A stretch of DNA of 64,000 nt from an uncultured Chryseobacterium sp. (GCA_913775525.1 CAJYLH010000044.1:1-64000), one strand, 5' to 3'. Counted from the stretch's first letter, positions 25,604 to 34,915 are shown. A program made the numbers and translations. Notes: generated by a model from the sequence alone, not told the origin.

Positions 25604-26601
25604 TGAGGACGATATTTTTTAAACTGATATGAAGCGATGATGATCCCGGTAAGAATTAGCGGAATAAAAAGCCTGGTTTCCCAGAATAGCCCCACCAGGG
25701 CAATCATAATGAGGTAAGGAAGTGAAAAAAACAAATACTTTTTAATGACTATTTTTCCCATTTGATCCGCCATCCGGTATCCGAAATATATACTGATGAC
25801 CCCGAAGAGCATCCCGGCAAGATTATACGGACTGGTAAAATTCTTAAGCAGGTATATTCCTTCAAAGAAAGAAGCCTGCTGTGGAATGATTATCCTTAAA
25901 CCAGCGTATGGTAGTATAAAAGCAATGACCAGCAGTAAAAGTTCTTTGATGATATGATAGTTCCCTTTTTTAAGCCACTGCACATCCACAGCTATCGCTG
26001 CAAAAAATGCAATATTCAGGCAGGCTGTTTCCCTGACCAGAGTAGAAACGAAGATGATAAGTGCTATAGCAATAAGATCCTTTGATTTTTTGGTCTTAAA
26101 ATATTTCAGGCTAAAAAACAGCCCCCACAGATAGAAAAATACGGCAATAGAATCACAATTGGTCGGCACATATTGTACAATGACCAGAAAGAAAATACAG
26201 ATGAGATGAATAAGCCGCCTTACCGTAGGGCCAGACAAAAGGTCCGCAGGCTCAAGTTTCAGAATACGGTCCAGAACCCATGATGACAGTATAAAAAATG
26301 CAGCATTAATCAGGAAAATGCTGTGGTAAAAAAGACTTCCGTTTTTAAGCAGGAAAGACCGGACGAAAGGAGGAAGGGCGTTAACCAAGGCAGTAAAGGC
26401 TGCGGTTACATGAACACTCAGGTAATTAGGAATAACCCTGTATGCGTAGACGGATGAAAACATAAAGTCAGGCGCTTTCTCCATGGATTTAAGCCTTACA
26501 TACGAGGACTCGAAACCATAGTAAGAGATCAGAAAAAGCAACAGAGGAAAAATTATGATCCATAACCATCCTTCTTTTTTTTCATCAAGTTTTGTAAACA
26601 T
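25600..26601 (-). CDS. Polytopic membrane protein, unknown
   Basis: This protein of about 333 residues and 8-10 helices begins MFTKLDEKKEGWLWIIIFPLL if the ATG at 26601 is used. An in-frame start at 26676 would place unlikely residues inside the promoter region. The VPTNCDSIAVFFYLWGLFFSL and LVRETACLN segments resemble membrane glycosyltransferase/polymerase-type proteins near EpsG genes, but I cannot name the family. It is the first gene of a unit with the EpsG-like and acyltransferase genes. Confidence 0.7.
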   Translation of the reverse strand: MFTKLDEKKEGWLWIIIFPLLLFLISYYGFESSYVRLKSMEKAPDFMFSSVYAYRVIPNYLSVHVTAAFTALVNALPPFVRSFLLKNGSLFYHSIFLINAAFFILSSWVLDRILKLEPADLLSGPTVRRLIHLICIFFLVIVQYVPTNCDSIAVFFYLWGLFFSLKYFKTKKSKDLIAIALIIFVSTLVRETACLNIAFFAAIAVDVQWLKKGNYHIIKELLLLVIAFILPYAGLRIIIPQQASFFEGIYLLKNFTSPYNLAGMLFGVISIYFGYRMADQMGKIVIKKYLFFSLPYLIMIALVGLFWETRLFIPLILTGIIIASYQFKKYRPQ

Positions 26602-26673
26602 ATCAAAAATACAAGTTCCTTTGCTTAGAGTATACTGTCTGTTTTTAAAATGCTTTATGATTGGGAACTTTTG

Positions 26674-26681
26674 CAAAAGTA
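26674..26681 (-). promoter_or_regulatory. -7 box (TACTTTTG) of the membrane-protein unit
   Basis: A TAnnTTTG match on the minus strand 72 nt upstream of the ATG at 26601, in the divergent gap facing the pigment operon. Confidence 0.4.
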
Positions 26682-26747
26682 TAAGTTTTTTTCATTTCAC
26701 CAGAATATTTTGTTGATTTTCAGACAAAACTTATCCGTCCAAATGTT

Positions 26748-26776
26748 TTGAACTAATACTTAAAAAATTAAATTTG
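26748..26776 (+). promoter_or_regulatory. Promoter of the pigment operon (TTG-N18-TAAATTTG)
   Basis: TTG at 26748-26750 and TAAATTTG at 26769-26776 are separated by 18 nt, a match to the flavobacterial consensus TTG-N17-23-TAnnTTTG. The ATG follows 18 nt later at 26795, leaving a very short leader. It also shows that the in-frame TTG at 26774 is part of the promoter and not a start. Confidence 0.65.
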
Positions 26777-26794
26777 CAGACTTATTCCCACACC

Positions 26795-29700
26795 ATGCAC
26801 CGTTTCTTTATTTTTTTGTATTATCTGATTTCCAGACACAGGATCCTCTCTGCAGCAGTGGCCTTAGGCATTGCTGCCGTATGCATTTTTTTTGCGTCCA
26901 GGATTACTTTTGAAGAGGATATCAACCAGATCATCCCTAAAAATGAAAAGTCGGACCTTACTGCTAAAGTACTGAAACAGCTGAACTTCTCAGATAAGAT
27001 CATTGTCATTATTGAAAGCACCTCTGCAGAGAACAGCTTCCAGCTTTCTGAAACGGCAGACACTTTCCTTCAGGACCTGCAGCCTTTAAAAAAGTACATA
27101 GCAAGCGTCCAGGGAAAAGTAAATGACGATGAAATTTCAAATACGTTTGATTTTGTCCGCCAACATCTTCCACTCTTCCTGAACAAACAGGATTATAAGG
27201 AAATCGGGGAAAAGCTTCAGAAGGACAGCATTGATAAAAAGGTAGAAAGCAATTATGTATCACTGGTATCCCCTGCCAGCCTGGTCACCAAAGAATTCAT
27301 TAAAAAGGATCCGCTGGGCATTACCTTTATGGGCGTAAAAAAACTGAATGCACTCAACCTCAGCCAGGATTTCAGGCTTGAAAATAACTACATTGTCTCC
27401 CGCGACGGCAAACACCTCCTTCTTTTCATAGATCCTGCCCATAAAAGCAGTGACACCAAGGATAATGAAGCATTCATTGATGCGCTGAATAATATAAAAA
27501 ATACGCTGAACACACAGTTCAAAGGAAAAACGGAAGTGAGCTATTTCGGATCTCCGGTAATCGCTGTAGCCAATGCACAGCAGATCAAAAAAGATATCAG
27601 GAATACGGTAATCATCTCCATGACGGTTCTTCTGATTCTGCTGATCTATTATTTCCGTAATTTTTTCACGCCGGTAATCGTTTTTCTTCCTACTGTATTT
27701 TCCGTACTGCTGGCCCTGCTCGCGCTTTACTTCATCAAGGATAAGCTGTCTGCCATTTCACTGAGCGTAGGCGCGATCCTAATTGGTATTACGATAGATT
27801 ATGCGCTTCACATCCTCACGCATTACAAGCACAACCATAACATAGAAGAGTTATACAAAGAAATCACGCAGCCTATCATCCTGAGCAGCGCTACAACCGC
27901 AGTGTCATTCCTCTGCCTTGTTTTCGTTCGGTCCGAAGCCCTGAAGGACCTTGGCCTCTTCGCCTCTCTTACTGTAATTTTCTCTTCTGTTACAGCCCTG
28001 ATTATTGTCCCGCAGCTGTACCATCCCAAAAAGGAGAAACAAGTCCTTAACACCAACTTCATAGACAGGATTGGTTCTTATCCGTACGAAAAAAACAAGC
28101 CCCTTATTATCGGCTGTACGGTTATCATCATTGCCTGCCTGTTCGGCTTCAGGCATGTGGGGTTCAATGAGGACATCGGTGACCTGAACTACATCCCTAA
28201 AGAACTGAAGCTGAGTGAGGCTAAGCTTCAGAAACTGTCTGATATTACTTCAAAATCCATATACACCATTTCCTACGGGAACTCTGAGGATGAAGCCTTG
28301 TCTAAAAACACCCGGCTGAACAGCTTTCTGGAACGAGAAAAGCAGGAGGGTAAAATCTTAAATTACAGCTCCATAGGAAATGTCGTACTATCCAGGCAGG
28401 ATCAGCAGAAAAAGCTGGATGAATGGAACAGCTTCTGGGCCGGAAATAAAAAAGGCAAGACACTGGAAGACTTAGAAAGTGCCGGTGCTCAGTTCGGATT
28501 CAACAGCTCTGCATTTGACAGCTTTAAAGATATGCTGGATAAAAACTATGCGACTTTAAGTCTTCGGGACTACGAAAAGGTAAAAGCATTACAGGTGACT
28601 GAATTCCTGAGTCAGGATAAAAATTTCTTTACCGTTTCCAATATTGTAAAAGTCGATGAAAACCATCGGGAAGCATTCATAAAAGATGCAGAAAAAAACC
28701 ATCAGGCGCTTGCCATTGACCGCCAGCAGATGAATGAAAATTTCCTGGGGCTGCTGAAACGGGATTTCAATACCCTGATCAATTATTCCTTATTGGCTAT
28801 TGTCCTGACCATTATTGTGTTTTTCAGGAATTTTGAGCTTACAGTATTAACCATGTTTCCGATTGTCTTAACCGGGATCGTAACAGCCGGGATCCTGTAT
28901 TTTCTGGGCCTGGAACTTAACATTTTCAGCACGGTAGTCTGCACCCTGGTTTTTGGTGTGGGAGATGATTTCAGCATCTTCCTTACGCAGGCCATGCAGA
29001 AAGAGCACACCACCGGAAAAAATGAGCTTCCCACTTACAGGGTATCCATTATTCTGGCGGTATTCACGACCATCCTTTCCATCGGCTCCCTTATTTTTGC
29101 CAGGCATCCGGCGCTGCATTCCCTGGCCTTGGTAGCATTGATCGGAATGTTCTCCGTCATCATCATTACCTCAACCCTGTATCCTTTCTGGTTCAGGTTC
29201 TTTATTACCAACAGGGCTAAGAAGGGGCTTTCACCGATTACATTCAGGCTGATGCTGAATTCCACGCTTTCCTTTATGTATTACGGACTGGGCGGATTGT
29301 TTTTCTCTTTTATCGGAAGTTTTTTCGTGAGAAGATCGCAAGGTAAAACAGCAGGCCTGATCAAAGTTTTTTCTGCCCGGTTTTTAACTTCTGTCCTTTT
29401 TACGAATCCATGGGTAAGGAAGAAGCTCATTAAAAATACGGATGAAGATTTCAGCAGGCCGGCAGTCATCATTGCCAACCATACCTCATTTCTGGATATT
29501 CTGGCTGTAACTATGGTGACCCATAAGATGGTATTCCTGGTTAACGACTGGGTGTACAATTCGCCGGTATTCGGGAAAATTGTAAGAGCTTTGGGATTCT
29601 ATCCTGTTTCGCAGGGCATAGAAAACGGGATCAACCCGCTCAGGGAGAAGGTGGATCAGGGCTATTCCCTGATGGTTTTCCCTGAAGGGGAGCGCTCTTA

Positions 29701-30448
29701 TACCCATGACATCAAACGCTTCCATAAAGGAGCATTTTACCTGGCCGAGCAGTTTGGGCTGGACATTGTCCCGGTATATATCCATGGGAATTCCGAAGTA
29801 TTGCCGAAAGGGGATTTTATTATTTATGACGGCAGTATTACCATTAAGGTAGGTAAAAGAATCAGTAAGAACGATACCGCTTTTGGCAGCCATTATTCCG
29901 AAAGGACCAAAAAAATCAATGCCTACTTCAGAACACAGTTTGCTGCATTGAGGAATGAACTGGAAGATGAAAATTATTTCAGGAGCAAATTATTCCTGAG
30001 CTATCTGTATAAGGAAAATGAAGTAGTACAAGCAGTAAAGCATGACTTCAATACCTATAAGAAGGATTATTTCGTGCTGAATCAGCATATTCCTGCGGAT
30101 GCCCGCATCCTGCATATGGCAGATGATTTCGGGCAGAAAGACGTCCTGCTGGCATTATACCAGGCAGGAAGAACAATATTTACGCTGATTGCCGACGAAG
30201 ATAAAAGAGCAGTAGCGAAACAGAATTACCTGGTAAAAAGAAGGAAGATCCAGTACATCAATCAGATTTCAGAAGTTAAAAAGAATATTGGTATACTTTT
30301 GGTTTCTGATAAGCGCTTTAATATAGAAACAATGCCGGAGCTCCCGGAAAAAATCATAACACTGGACAGTGAAATCCAAGGCATTATGGAAGCAGGGTAC
30401 CGTATGGAATTTGAGTCAGGAATAATTAAAATTTACAGAAAACAGTAA
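26795..30448 (+). CDS. MMPL/RND transporter - lysophospholipid acyltransferase - methyltransferase-like fusion
   Basis: This 1217-residue protein has three parts. Residues about 1-810 form an MMPL/RND exporter with two sets of helices and periplasmic domains. Residues about 870-1060 form a PlsC-type acyltransferase with NHTSFLD (N895, H896, D901) and FPEGERS (962-968), all catalytic positions present. The last 130 residues or so resemble a class I methyltransferase, but the SAM loop reads ILHMADDFG and lacks the usual glycines. Such fusions sit in flexirubin/aryl-polyene loci, where the MMPL part is proposed to move the lipid pigment to the outer membrane. The PlsC part could form the ester bond. 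First gene of the operon; ATG at 26795 chosen over an upstream TTG. Confidence 0.88.
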   Translation: MHRFFIFLYYLISRHRILSAAVALGIAAVCIFFASRITFEEDINQIIPKNEKSDLTAKVLKQLNFSDKIIVIIESTSAENSFQLSETADTFLQDLQPLKKYIASVQGKVNDDEISNTFDFVRQHLPLFLNKQDYKEIGEKLQKDSIDKKVESNYVSLVSPASLVTKEFIKKDPLGITFMGVKKLNALNLSQDFRLENNYIVSRDGKHLLLFIDPAHKSSDTKDNEAFIDALNNIKNTLNTQFKGKTEVSYFGSPVIAVANAQQIKKDIRNTVIISMTVLLILLIYYFRNFFTPVIVFLPTVFSVLLALLALYFIKDKLSAISLSVGAILIGITIDYALHILTHYKHNHNIEELYKEITQPIILSSATTAVSFLCLVFVRSEALKDLGLFASLTVIFSSVTALIIVPQLYHPKKEKQVLNTNFIDRIGSYPYEKNKPLIIGCTVIIIACLFGFRHVGFNEDIGDLNYIPKELKLSEAKLQKLSDITSKSIYTISYGNSEDEALSKNTRLNSFLEREKQEGKILNYSSIGNVVLSRQDQQKKLDEWNSFWAGNKKGKTLEDLESAGAQFGFNSSAFDSFKDMLDKNYATLSLRDYEKVKALQVTEFLSQDKNFFTVSNIVKVDENHREAFIKDAEKNHQALAIDRQQMNENFLGLLKRDFNTLINYSLLAIVLTIIVFFRNFELTVLTMFPIVLTGIVTAGILYFLGLELNIFSTVVCTLVFGVGDDFSIFLTQAMQKEHTTGKNELPTYRVSIILAVFTTILSIGSLIFARHPALHSLALVALIGMFSVIIITSTLYPFWFRFFITNRAKKGLSPITFRLMLNSTLSFMYYGLGGLFFSFIGSFFVRRSQGKTAGLIKVFSARFLTSVLFTNPWVRKKLIKNTDEDFSRPAVIIANHTSFLDILAVTMVTHKMVFLVNDWVYNSPVFGKIVRALGFYPVSQGIENGINPLREKVDQGYSLMVFPEGERSYTHDIKRFHKGAFYLAEQFGLDIVPVYIHGNSEVLPKGDFIIYDGSITIKVGKRISKNDTAFGSHYSERTKKINAYFRTQFAALRNELEDENYFRSKLFLSYLYKENEVVQAVKHDFNTYKKDYFVLNQHIPADARILHMADDFGQKDVLLALYQAGRTIFTLIADEDKRAVAKQNYLVKRRKIQYINQISEVKKNIGILLVSDKRFNIETMPELPEKIITLDSEIQGIMEAGYRMEFESGIIKIYRKQ

Positions 30449-30491
30449 ATACAACTGAAAAGCATATTTTTGTACTAATTAAAGAAATATA

Positions 30492-31403
30492 ATGAAGAAA
30501 AATATACTCGTCATCTATTATTCACAGACCGGACAACTGGAAGATATTGTAAAAAATATTGCCAGACCTTTTGAGAATAAAGATGAATACCAGGTAACGT
30601 ATTATAATATACGCCTGAAAAAAGACTTCCCGTTTCCATGGCCGGGTGACGTTTTCTTCAATACTTTTCCGGAATCTTACCTGCAGATCCCCAGTGAAAT
30701 CTACCCTCCGGAAGACGAGGTGCTGAATACCCGTTTTGATCTTATCCTCTTCGGATACCAGGTATGGTATCTCACGCCATCCATTCCGATCATCTCTTTC
30801 CTGAAAAGCCCGTATGCTGCAAACATCCTGCAGGATACACCGGTAGTTACTATTTCCGGGACCCGAAACATGTGGATGCTTTCCCAGGAAAAACTGAAGG
30901 TATATTTACGGGATCTTAAAGCAAAGCTGGTAGGAAATATTGCCCTGGTAGACCGGCATGATAACTACACCAGCGTATTGACGATTCTCCGCTGGCTCAC
31001 TACCGGAAAAAAAGAAAAATCGGGGATGCTGCCGGCTGCCGGAATTTCAGATGAAGAAATCGCAGGTTCTGTAAAATACGGTGAAATCATCGAGAAACAT
31101 TTCAGCACCAATACGCTGGAAACCCTGCAGCCTGACCTGGTGAAAAACGGTGCCGTGGAAATCCGCCCATTCCTGGTGCGTGTGGAAAAAGTTGGCAATA
31201 AAATTTTCACCGTATGGTCTAATCTGATTATAAGGAAAAAGGAAAAACGACCATTGCTCATTAAATTCTTTAAAGTATATTTGATGGCCGCGATATGGAT
31301 CATTTCTCCCATTGTGCTGGTATTCCACATACTTTTAGCTCCGATTCTGAGCTCAAAAAGAAGAAAACAAAAAGAATATTTACAAGGAATTAATTTAAAA
31401 TAA
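30492..31403 (+). CDS. darA: Dialkylresorcinol condensing enzyme DarA
   Basis: This 303-residue protein has a flavodoxin-like N-terminus (KNILVIYYSQTGQLEDIVKN) and a hydrophobic C-terminal segment near residues 260-290 followed by a basic tail, as in DarA proteins. With DarB it condenses two fatty-acid-derived chains to a 2,5-dialkylresorcinol. In flexirubins this is the alcohol half that is esterified to the aryl polyene acid. It lies 43 nt after the exporter fusion and 1 nt before darB, and the pair is the diagnostic mark of flexirubin or dialkylresorcinol loci. Confidence 0.88.
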   Translation: MKKNILVIYYSQTGQLEDIVKNIARPFENKDEYQVTYYNIRLKKDFPFPWPGDVFFNTFPESYLQIPSEIYPPEDEVLNTRFDLILFGYQVWYLTPSIPIISFLKSPYAANILQDTPVVTISGTRNMWMLSQEKLKVYLRDLKAKLVGNIALVDRHDNYTSVLTILRWLTTGKKEKSGMLPAAGISDEEIAGSVKYGEIIEKHFSTNTLETLQPDLVKNGAVEIRPFLVRVEKVGNKIFTVWSNLIIRKKEKRPLLIKFFKVYLMAAIWIISPIVLVFHILLAPILSSKRRKQKEYLQGINLK

Positions 31404-31404
31404 A

Positions 31405-32544
31405 ATGTACGACGTATTTATAACAAAAGCTTCAACATACTTACCGAATGAACCTGTTTCTAACGATGAGATGGAAACGTATCTGGGCTTGGTGAATGAG
31501 AAACCGTCCAAAGCAAGAGCTTTGATTTTAAGAAACAATAAAATTAAAACCAGATATTACGCGTTGGATAAAAACGGGAAGCCTACCCATACCAATGCAC
31601 AGATTACGGCAAAAGCTGTTGAGGGACTTTTCGATGAAAAGTTCACCAGACAGGATATGGAACTGCTGTCATGCGGAACGACTTCGGCAGACCAGATCCA
31701 GCCTTCCCATGCGTCTATGGTGCATGGAGAATTAGGACTGAACAAATCTATTGAGATCAACACATCCATGGGACTCTGCAATTCCGGGATGAACGCCCTG
31801 AACTACGGATTCCTTTCTGTAAAGGCAGGTGTTAAACAGAATGCAGTATGTGTAGGATCTGAAAGATTCTCATCATGGATGACGGCGGATAAATTCAACC
31901 ATGAAGCAGAAAACCTGAAACTCCTGGAAGAAAGGCCTATCATCGCTTTTAAAAGAGAGTTCCTCAGATGGATGCTTTCCGACGGAGCCGGAGCCTTCCT
32001 GCTGGAAAATAAACCGCGTGAAAATGAAGTTTCCCTAAGAATTGAGTTCATCGATTTTTACTCCTACGCTCATGAGATTGAAGCCTGTATGTATGCAGGA
32101 TGCGAAAAGCAGGAAGACGGAAGCCTTAAATCATGGGCAGACTACCCTTCTGATGAATGGCTTAAACAATCTATTTTTGCCCTGAAACAGGATACGAAAC
32201 TTTTAGATGAATACATCCTGGTAAAAGGAGCGGAAAGCCTGCGTGCTTCTTTCGATAAGCATCAACTGGATCCGGACAGCATTGATCATGTCCTCGCCCA
32301 CATCTCTTCAGGCTACTTCAAAGAAGGCCTGAAAGATGAATTTGCTAAAAAAGGAATGGATTTCCCGTGGGAAAAATGGTATTATAACCTTTCCGAGGTT
32401 GGAAACATCGGGGCCGGGTCTATTTTTATCGCCCTGGAACAATTGATGAATTCCGGAACGCTTAAAAAAGGGGAAAGAGTATTGCTTTGCATTCCGGAAA
32501 GCGGAAGGTTTGCCTATTCGTGTGCCCTGTTAACGGTTTGCTAA
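31405..32544 (+). CDS. darB: DarB, KAS III-like ketosynthase of dialkylresorcinol synthesis
   Basis: This 379-residue thiolase-fold protein of the FabH type has its nucleophile at C125 (SMGLCNSGMNAL), a His in VLAHISSGYF and an Asn in NLSEVGNIGAGSIF. The complete Cys-His-Asn triad indicates an active condensing enzyme. DarB joins a beta-ketoacyl chain with a second acyl unit, and DarA closes and aromatises the ring. The stop overlaps the next ATG by 1 nt (TAATG), so the downstream dehydratase-like gene is coupled to it. Confidence 0.9.
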   Translation: MYDVFITKASTYLPNEPVSNDEMETYLGLVNEKPSKARALILRNNKIKTRYYALDKNGKPTHTNAQITAKAVEGLFDEKFTRQDMELLSCGTTSADQIQPSHASMVHGELGLNKSIEINTSMGLCNSGMNALNYGFLSVKAGVKQNAVCVGSERFSSWMTADKFNHEAENLKLLEERPIIAFKREFLRWMLSDGAGAFLLENKPRENEVSLRIEFIDFYSYAHEIEACMYAGCEKQEDGSLKSWADYPSDEWLKQSIFALKQDTKLLDEYILVKGAESLRASFDKHQLDPDSIDHVLAHISSGYFKEGLKDEFAKKGMDFPWEKWYYNLSEVGNIGAGSIFIALEQLMNSGTLKKGERVLLCIPESGRFAYSCALLTVC

Positions 32545-32975
32545 TGGACAATACATTACCATGCGATAACCCTGCTTTTGTAGAAAGCCTGATCCCGCAA
32601 AGAGCTCCCTTTATCATGGTTAATGAACTTTCGGAATATTCTGAGACCCATCTCATCTCCGGATTCACCGTCAAAGAAGAAAACATCTTTGTACAGGACG
32701 GCATCTTTCAGGCATCGGGGCTGGTTGAACATCAGGCCCAGAGTGTTGCGCTGCATACCGGATATAAGTACTACCTGTTGGGAAAAGAAGCTCCTACAGG
32801 ATACATAGGAGCCATTAAATCTTTTGAGGCGGAATCATTGCCCAAAGCAGGTGACCACCTGGTAACGGAAGTGACTATTTTGAGCGAGGTTATGGGTGTA
32901 ACCCTGGTTGATGCCGTAACCCGGCTCAATAATGAGGTTATTGCCCGCTCTCAGATGAAAACTGTTGTAAAATAA
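32544..32975 (+). CDS. Hotdog-fold dehydratase-like protein (ApeP/FabZ type), no obvious catalytic His
   Basis: This 143-residue hotdog protein has LIPQRAPFIMVNELSEYSE near the N-terminus (compare the L-P-H-R-x-P-M-L-L-x-D block of FabZ-like dehydratases), then GLVEHQAQSVALHTG on the central helix. The HFP-x-x-P-x-x-PG active-site turn of FabZ is not seen. Similar proteins accompany aryl polyene synthesis as 3-hydroxyacyl-ACP dehydratases. The ATG at 32544 is chosen because it overlaps the darB stop (TAATG); an in-frame start inside darB would add 19 residues of no domain value. Confidence 0.8.
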   Translation: MDNTLPCDNPAFVESLIPQRAPFIMVNELSEYSETHLISGFTVKEENIFVQDGIFQASGLVEHQAQSVALHTGYKYYLLGKEAPTGYIGAIKSFEAESLPKAGDHLVTEVTILSEVMGVTLVDAVTRLNNEVIARSQMKTVVK

Positions 32976-32983
32976 TTGTACCT

Positions 32984-33436
32984 ATGGAAATCAAGGAAGA
33001 AAACATCATTAACATCCACCATTACCTGCCGCATCGTGAGCCTATGCTGATGGCAGATTATATCTTGGAACTAACCAAAGAAAAAGTGGTGACTTCCTTT
33101 GAAATTCTTGAAAGCAATATTTTCGTCCATAACAACCATCTGGCTGAGCCCGGACTCATTGAAAATGCAGCACAGACCTGTTCGTCTATTCTCGGGCAGA
33201 GCTTTTTTAAGTCTGATACCGAGACTAAAGTAATTGGTTTCATCACCAGCATTAAAAAAATTGAGGTATTCGGATTGCCGAAAGTAGGCGACACCATTAT
33301 CTCCAGGGCTTCGCTGATTTCCCAGTTTGAGAACATCTGCCATATTTTCTGTGAGACTTTCACAGGAGACGAACTGCTGATCAGGACAGAAATTAATTTA
33401 TTTATCCAGGAAATACAACACGAATTAGACCCATGA
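32984..33436 (+). CDS. Second hotdog-fold dehydratase-like protein
   Basis: This 150-residue protein is parallel to its upstream neighbour: YLPHREPMLMADYILEL at the N-terminus, then AEPGLIENAAQTCSSILG on the helix. Again there is no HFPGxPxxPG turn. The two neighbours look like paralogues and could form a heteromer in which one supplies missing catalytic groups (inference). It probably removes water from 3-hydroxyacyl-ACP intermediates of the polyene or shapes the resorcinol chains. The stop overlaps the next start as ATGA. Confidence 0.8.
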   Translation: MEIKEENIINIHHYLPHREPMLMADYILELTKEKVVTSFEILESNIFVHNNHLAEPGLIENAAQTCSSILGQSFFKSDTETKVIGFITSIKKIEVFGLPKVGDTIISRASLISQFENICHIFCETFTGDELLIRTEINLFIQEIQHELDP

Positions 33437-33837
33437 AAAAACAAGACCTTCCTCAGGATGAAAGCAACCTGAAATCGGCCAACATGACCGAAGTTTTGTA
33501 TGTTACTGATGAAAATGACCAGTATACTACCGCTAACAGCATCGGCTGGGAAGCGAAAAAACTGGCGCTGGACGAATCCATGCAACTGATTCATGAAAGG
33601 ATAGAAGAAGCCAGACAGCATGTAGCCCTGAACAAAGTAAGCCCGGTGATCTATTTTATGGAACTGAATAAAATGGATCTCAGTGTTCTCGCTGCTTACG
33701 TAGGCATGTGGCAATGGCGCGTAAAAAGACATACCAAACCTAAAATATTCAAAACATTAAGCGATACCATACTGAAAAAGTATGCCGATGCCTTCGGGAT
33801 TTCGGTAGAAGAATTAAAAAACTTCGACGGTAAATAA
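33433..33837 (+). CDS. Small protein with an HTH-like C-terminal half, pigment operon
   Basis: This 134-residue protein has no signal peptide or membrane segment. The segment about 74-132 (MDLSVLAAYVGMWQWRVKRH, then KKYADAFGISVEELKNFDGK) has the pattern of a Cro/C1-type helix-turn-helix, with a short charged turn, an A-x-x-x-G-I-S-V-E-E-L end and the last helix. The N-terminal half is acidic and of unknown type. It may be a regulator or adaptor of the pigment operon. It overlaps the preceding gene by 4 nt, and an 81-nt gap follows before the BtrH-like gene. Homologues seem to occur only in flexirubin loci, as far as I recall. Confidence 0.7.
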   Translation: MKKQDLPQDESNLKSANMTEVLYVTDENDQYTTANSIGWEAKKLALDESMQLIHERIEEARQHVALNKVSPVIYFMELNKMDLSVLAAYVGMWQWRVKRHTKPKIFKTLSDTILKKYADAFGISVEELKNFDGK

Positions 33838-33918
33838 CAGGCCGGACAGCAATAACAACTGTTCCGTTACATAAATGAAACACAACCATCCGGCTTACAC
33901 AAACCCAACAAGATACGA

Positions 33919-34914
33919 ATGAAACTGAACTTCGAACACCATCAGACCGCTCATTGCGAAAACGGTGTCGCCTCCAACCTACTGCTTAATAAAGGCTTGC
34001 ACCTCAGCGAACCTATGATCTTCGGAATCGGATCCGGGCTGTTCTTTGTCTACCTTCCGTTCCTGAAAGTGAACTTCGCTCCCGGGTTCAGCTACCGTCC
34101 TATGCCCGGCGCCATCTTTACCAAGGCAGCCAAGCGATTGGGGATCAAAATTAAAAGACAAAAATTTTCAAATCCGGAAGATGCCCGGAAAGCCCTGGAA
34201 AAAAACCTGGAAAACAATATTCCTACCGGGCTTCAGGTGGGGGTATTCAACCTCACTTACTTTCCCGAGGAATATAAGTTTCACTTCAATGCCCATAACC
34301 TTGTGGTATATGGGAAGGAAGACGGACGCTTCCTGATCAGCGATCCGGTTATGGACTATGTAACTTCGCTTTCTGAAGCGGAACTGGAAAAGGTACGGTA
34401 CGCTAAAGGTGCCCTTCCGCCAAAAGGCCATATGTATTTCCCGACGTTCATTCCTGAAAAGGTAGATCTGGAAAAAGCGATCATCAAAGGCATTAAGGAT
34501 ACCTGTAAAAATATGCTGGCTCCGGTTCCCATTATCGGAGTTAAAGCCATGCGATGGGTAGCCAGAAGCATCCCGAAATGGGCAGAAAAAAAAGGGACCA
34601 AACAGACCAACCACTATCTGGGACAGCTGATCCGCATGCAGGAGGAGATCGGGACCGGCGGCGGCGGATTCCGTTTTATTTATGGTGCCTTTCTGCAGGA
34701 AGCTGCCGATATTCTCAAAAATGAGCAGCTGCGGGAGCTTTCCAAAGAGATTACCATGATTGGTGACCTATGGAGGGACTTCGCCGTAGATATTGCCCGC
34801 GTATATAAAAACAGGAATTCCAAGAGCAATATCTATCAGGAACTTTCCAAATCCATGCTTCATATTGCCGACCTGGAAGAAGCTTTTTATAAAAAACTGA
34901 GTAAAGCAGTCTGA
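33919..34914 (+). CDS. BtrH-like acyltransferase (BtrH N-terminal and DUF4872-like domains)
   Basis: This 331-residue protein has a BtrH-type N-terminal half: EHHQTAHCENGVASNLLL near residue 5 with the presumed nucleophile Cys and a His close by, then IFGIGSGLFFVY. Next come NAHNLVVYGKEDGRFLISDPVM, the NLTYFPEEY block and a helical C-terminal half. BtrH itself moves an acyl group from an ACP to an aminoglycoside in butirosin synthesis. Here it could transfer or hydrolyse an acyl-ACP-bound pigment piece (inference). It is followed by the ABC exporter genes with a 1-nt gap. Confidence 0.85.
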   Translation: MKLNFEHHQTAHCENGVASNLLLNKGLHLSEPMIFGIGSGLFFVYLPFLKVNFAPGFSYRPMPGAIFTKAAKRLGIKIKRQKFSNPEDARKALEKNLENNIPTGLQVGVFNLTYFPEEYKFHFNAHNLVVYGKEDGRFLISDPVMDYVTSLSEAELEKVRYAKGALPPKGHMYFPTFIPEKVDLEKAIIKGIKDTCKNMLAPVPIIGVKAMRWVARSIPKWAEKKGTKQTNHYLGQLIRMQEEIGTGGGGFRFIYGAFLQEAADILKNEQLRELSKEITMIGDLWRDFAVDIARVYKNRNSKSNIYQELSKSMLHIADLEEAFYKKLSKAV

Positions 34915-34915
34915 T

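Noticed and set aside
26774-26794. TTG start adding seven codons to the exporter fusion
   Set aside because: The TTG is part of the TAAATTTG -7 box; the ATG at 26795 is the better start.
33058-33732. 224-codon minus-strand frame across the hotdog and HTH-like genes
   Set aside because: It is antisense to two overlapping plus-strand genes with recognisable domains and spans their junction.
33875-33922. 15-codon frame overlapping the BtrH-like start as ATGA
   Set aside because: It might be a coupling leader, but there is no sequence evidence beyond the overlap.
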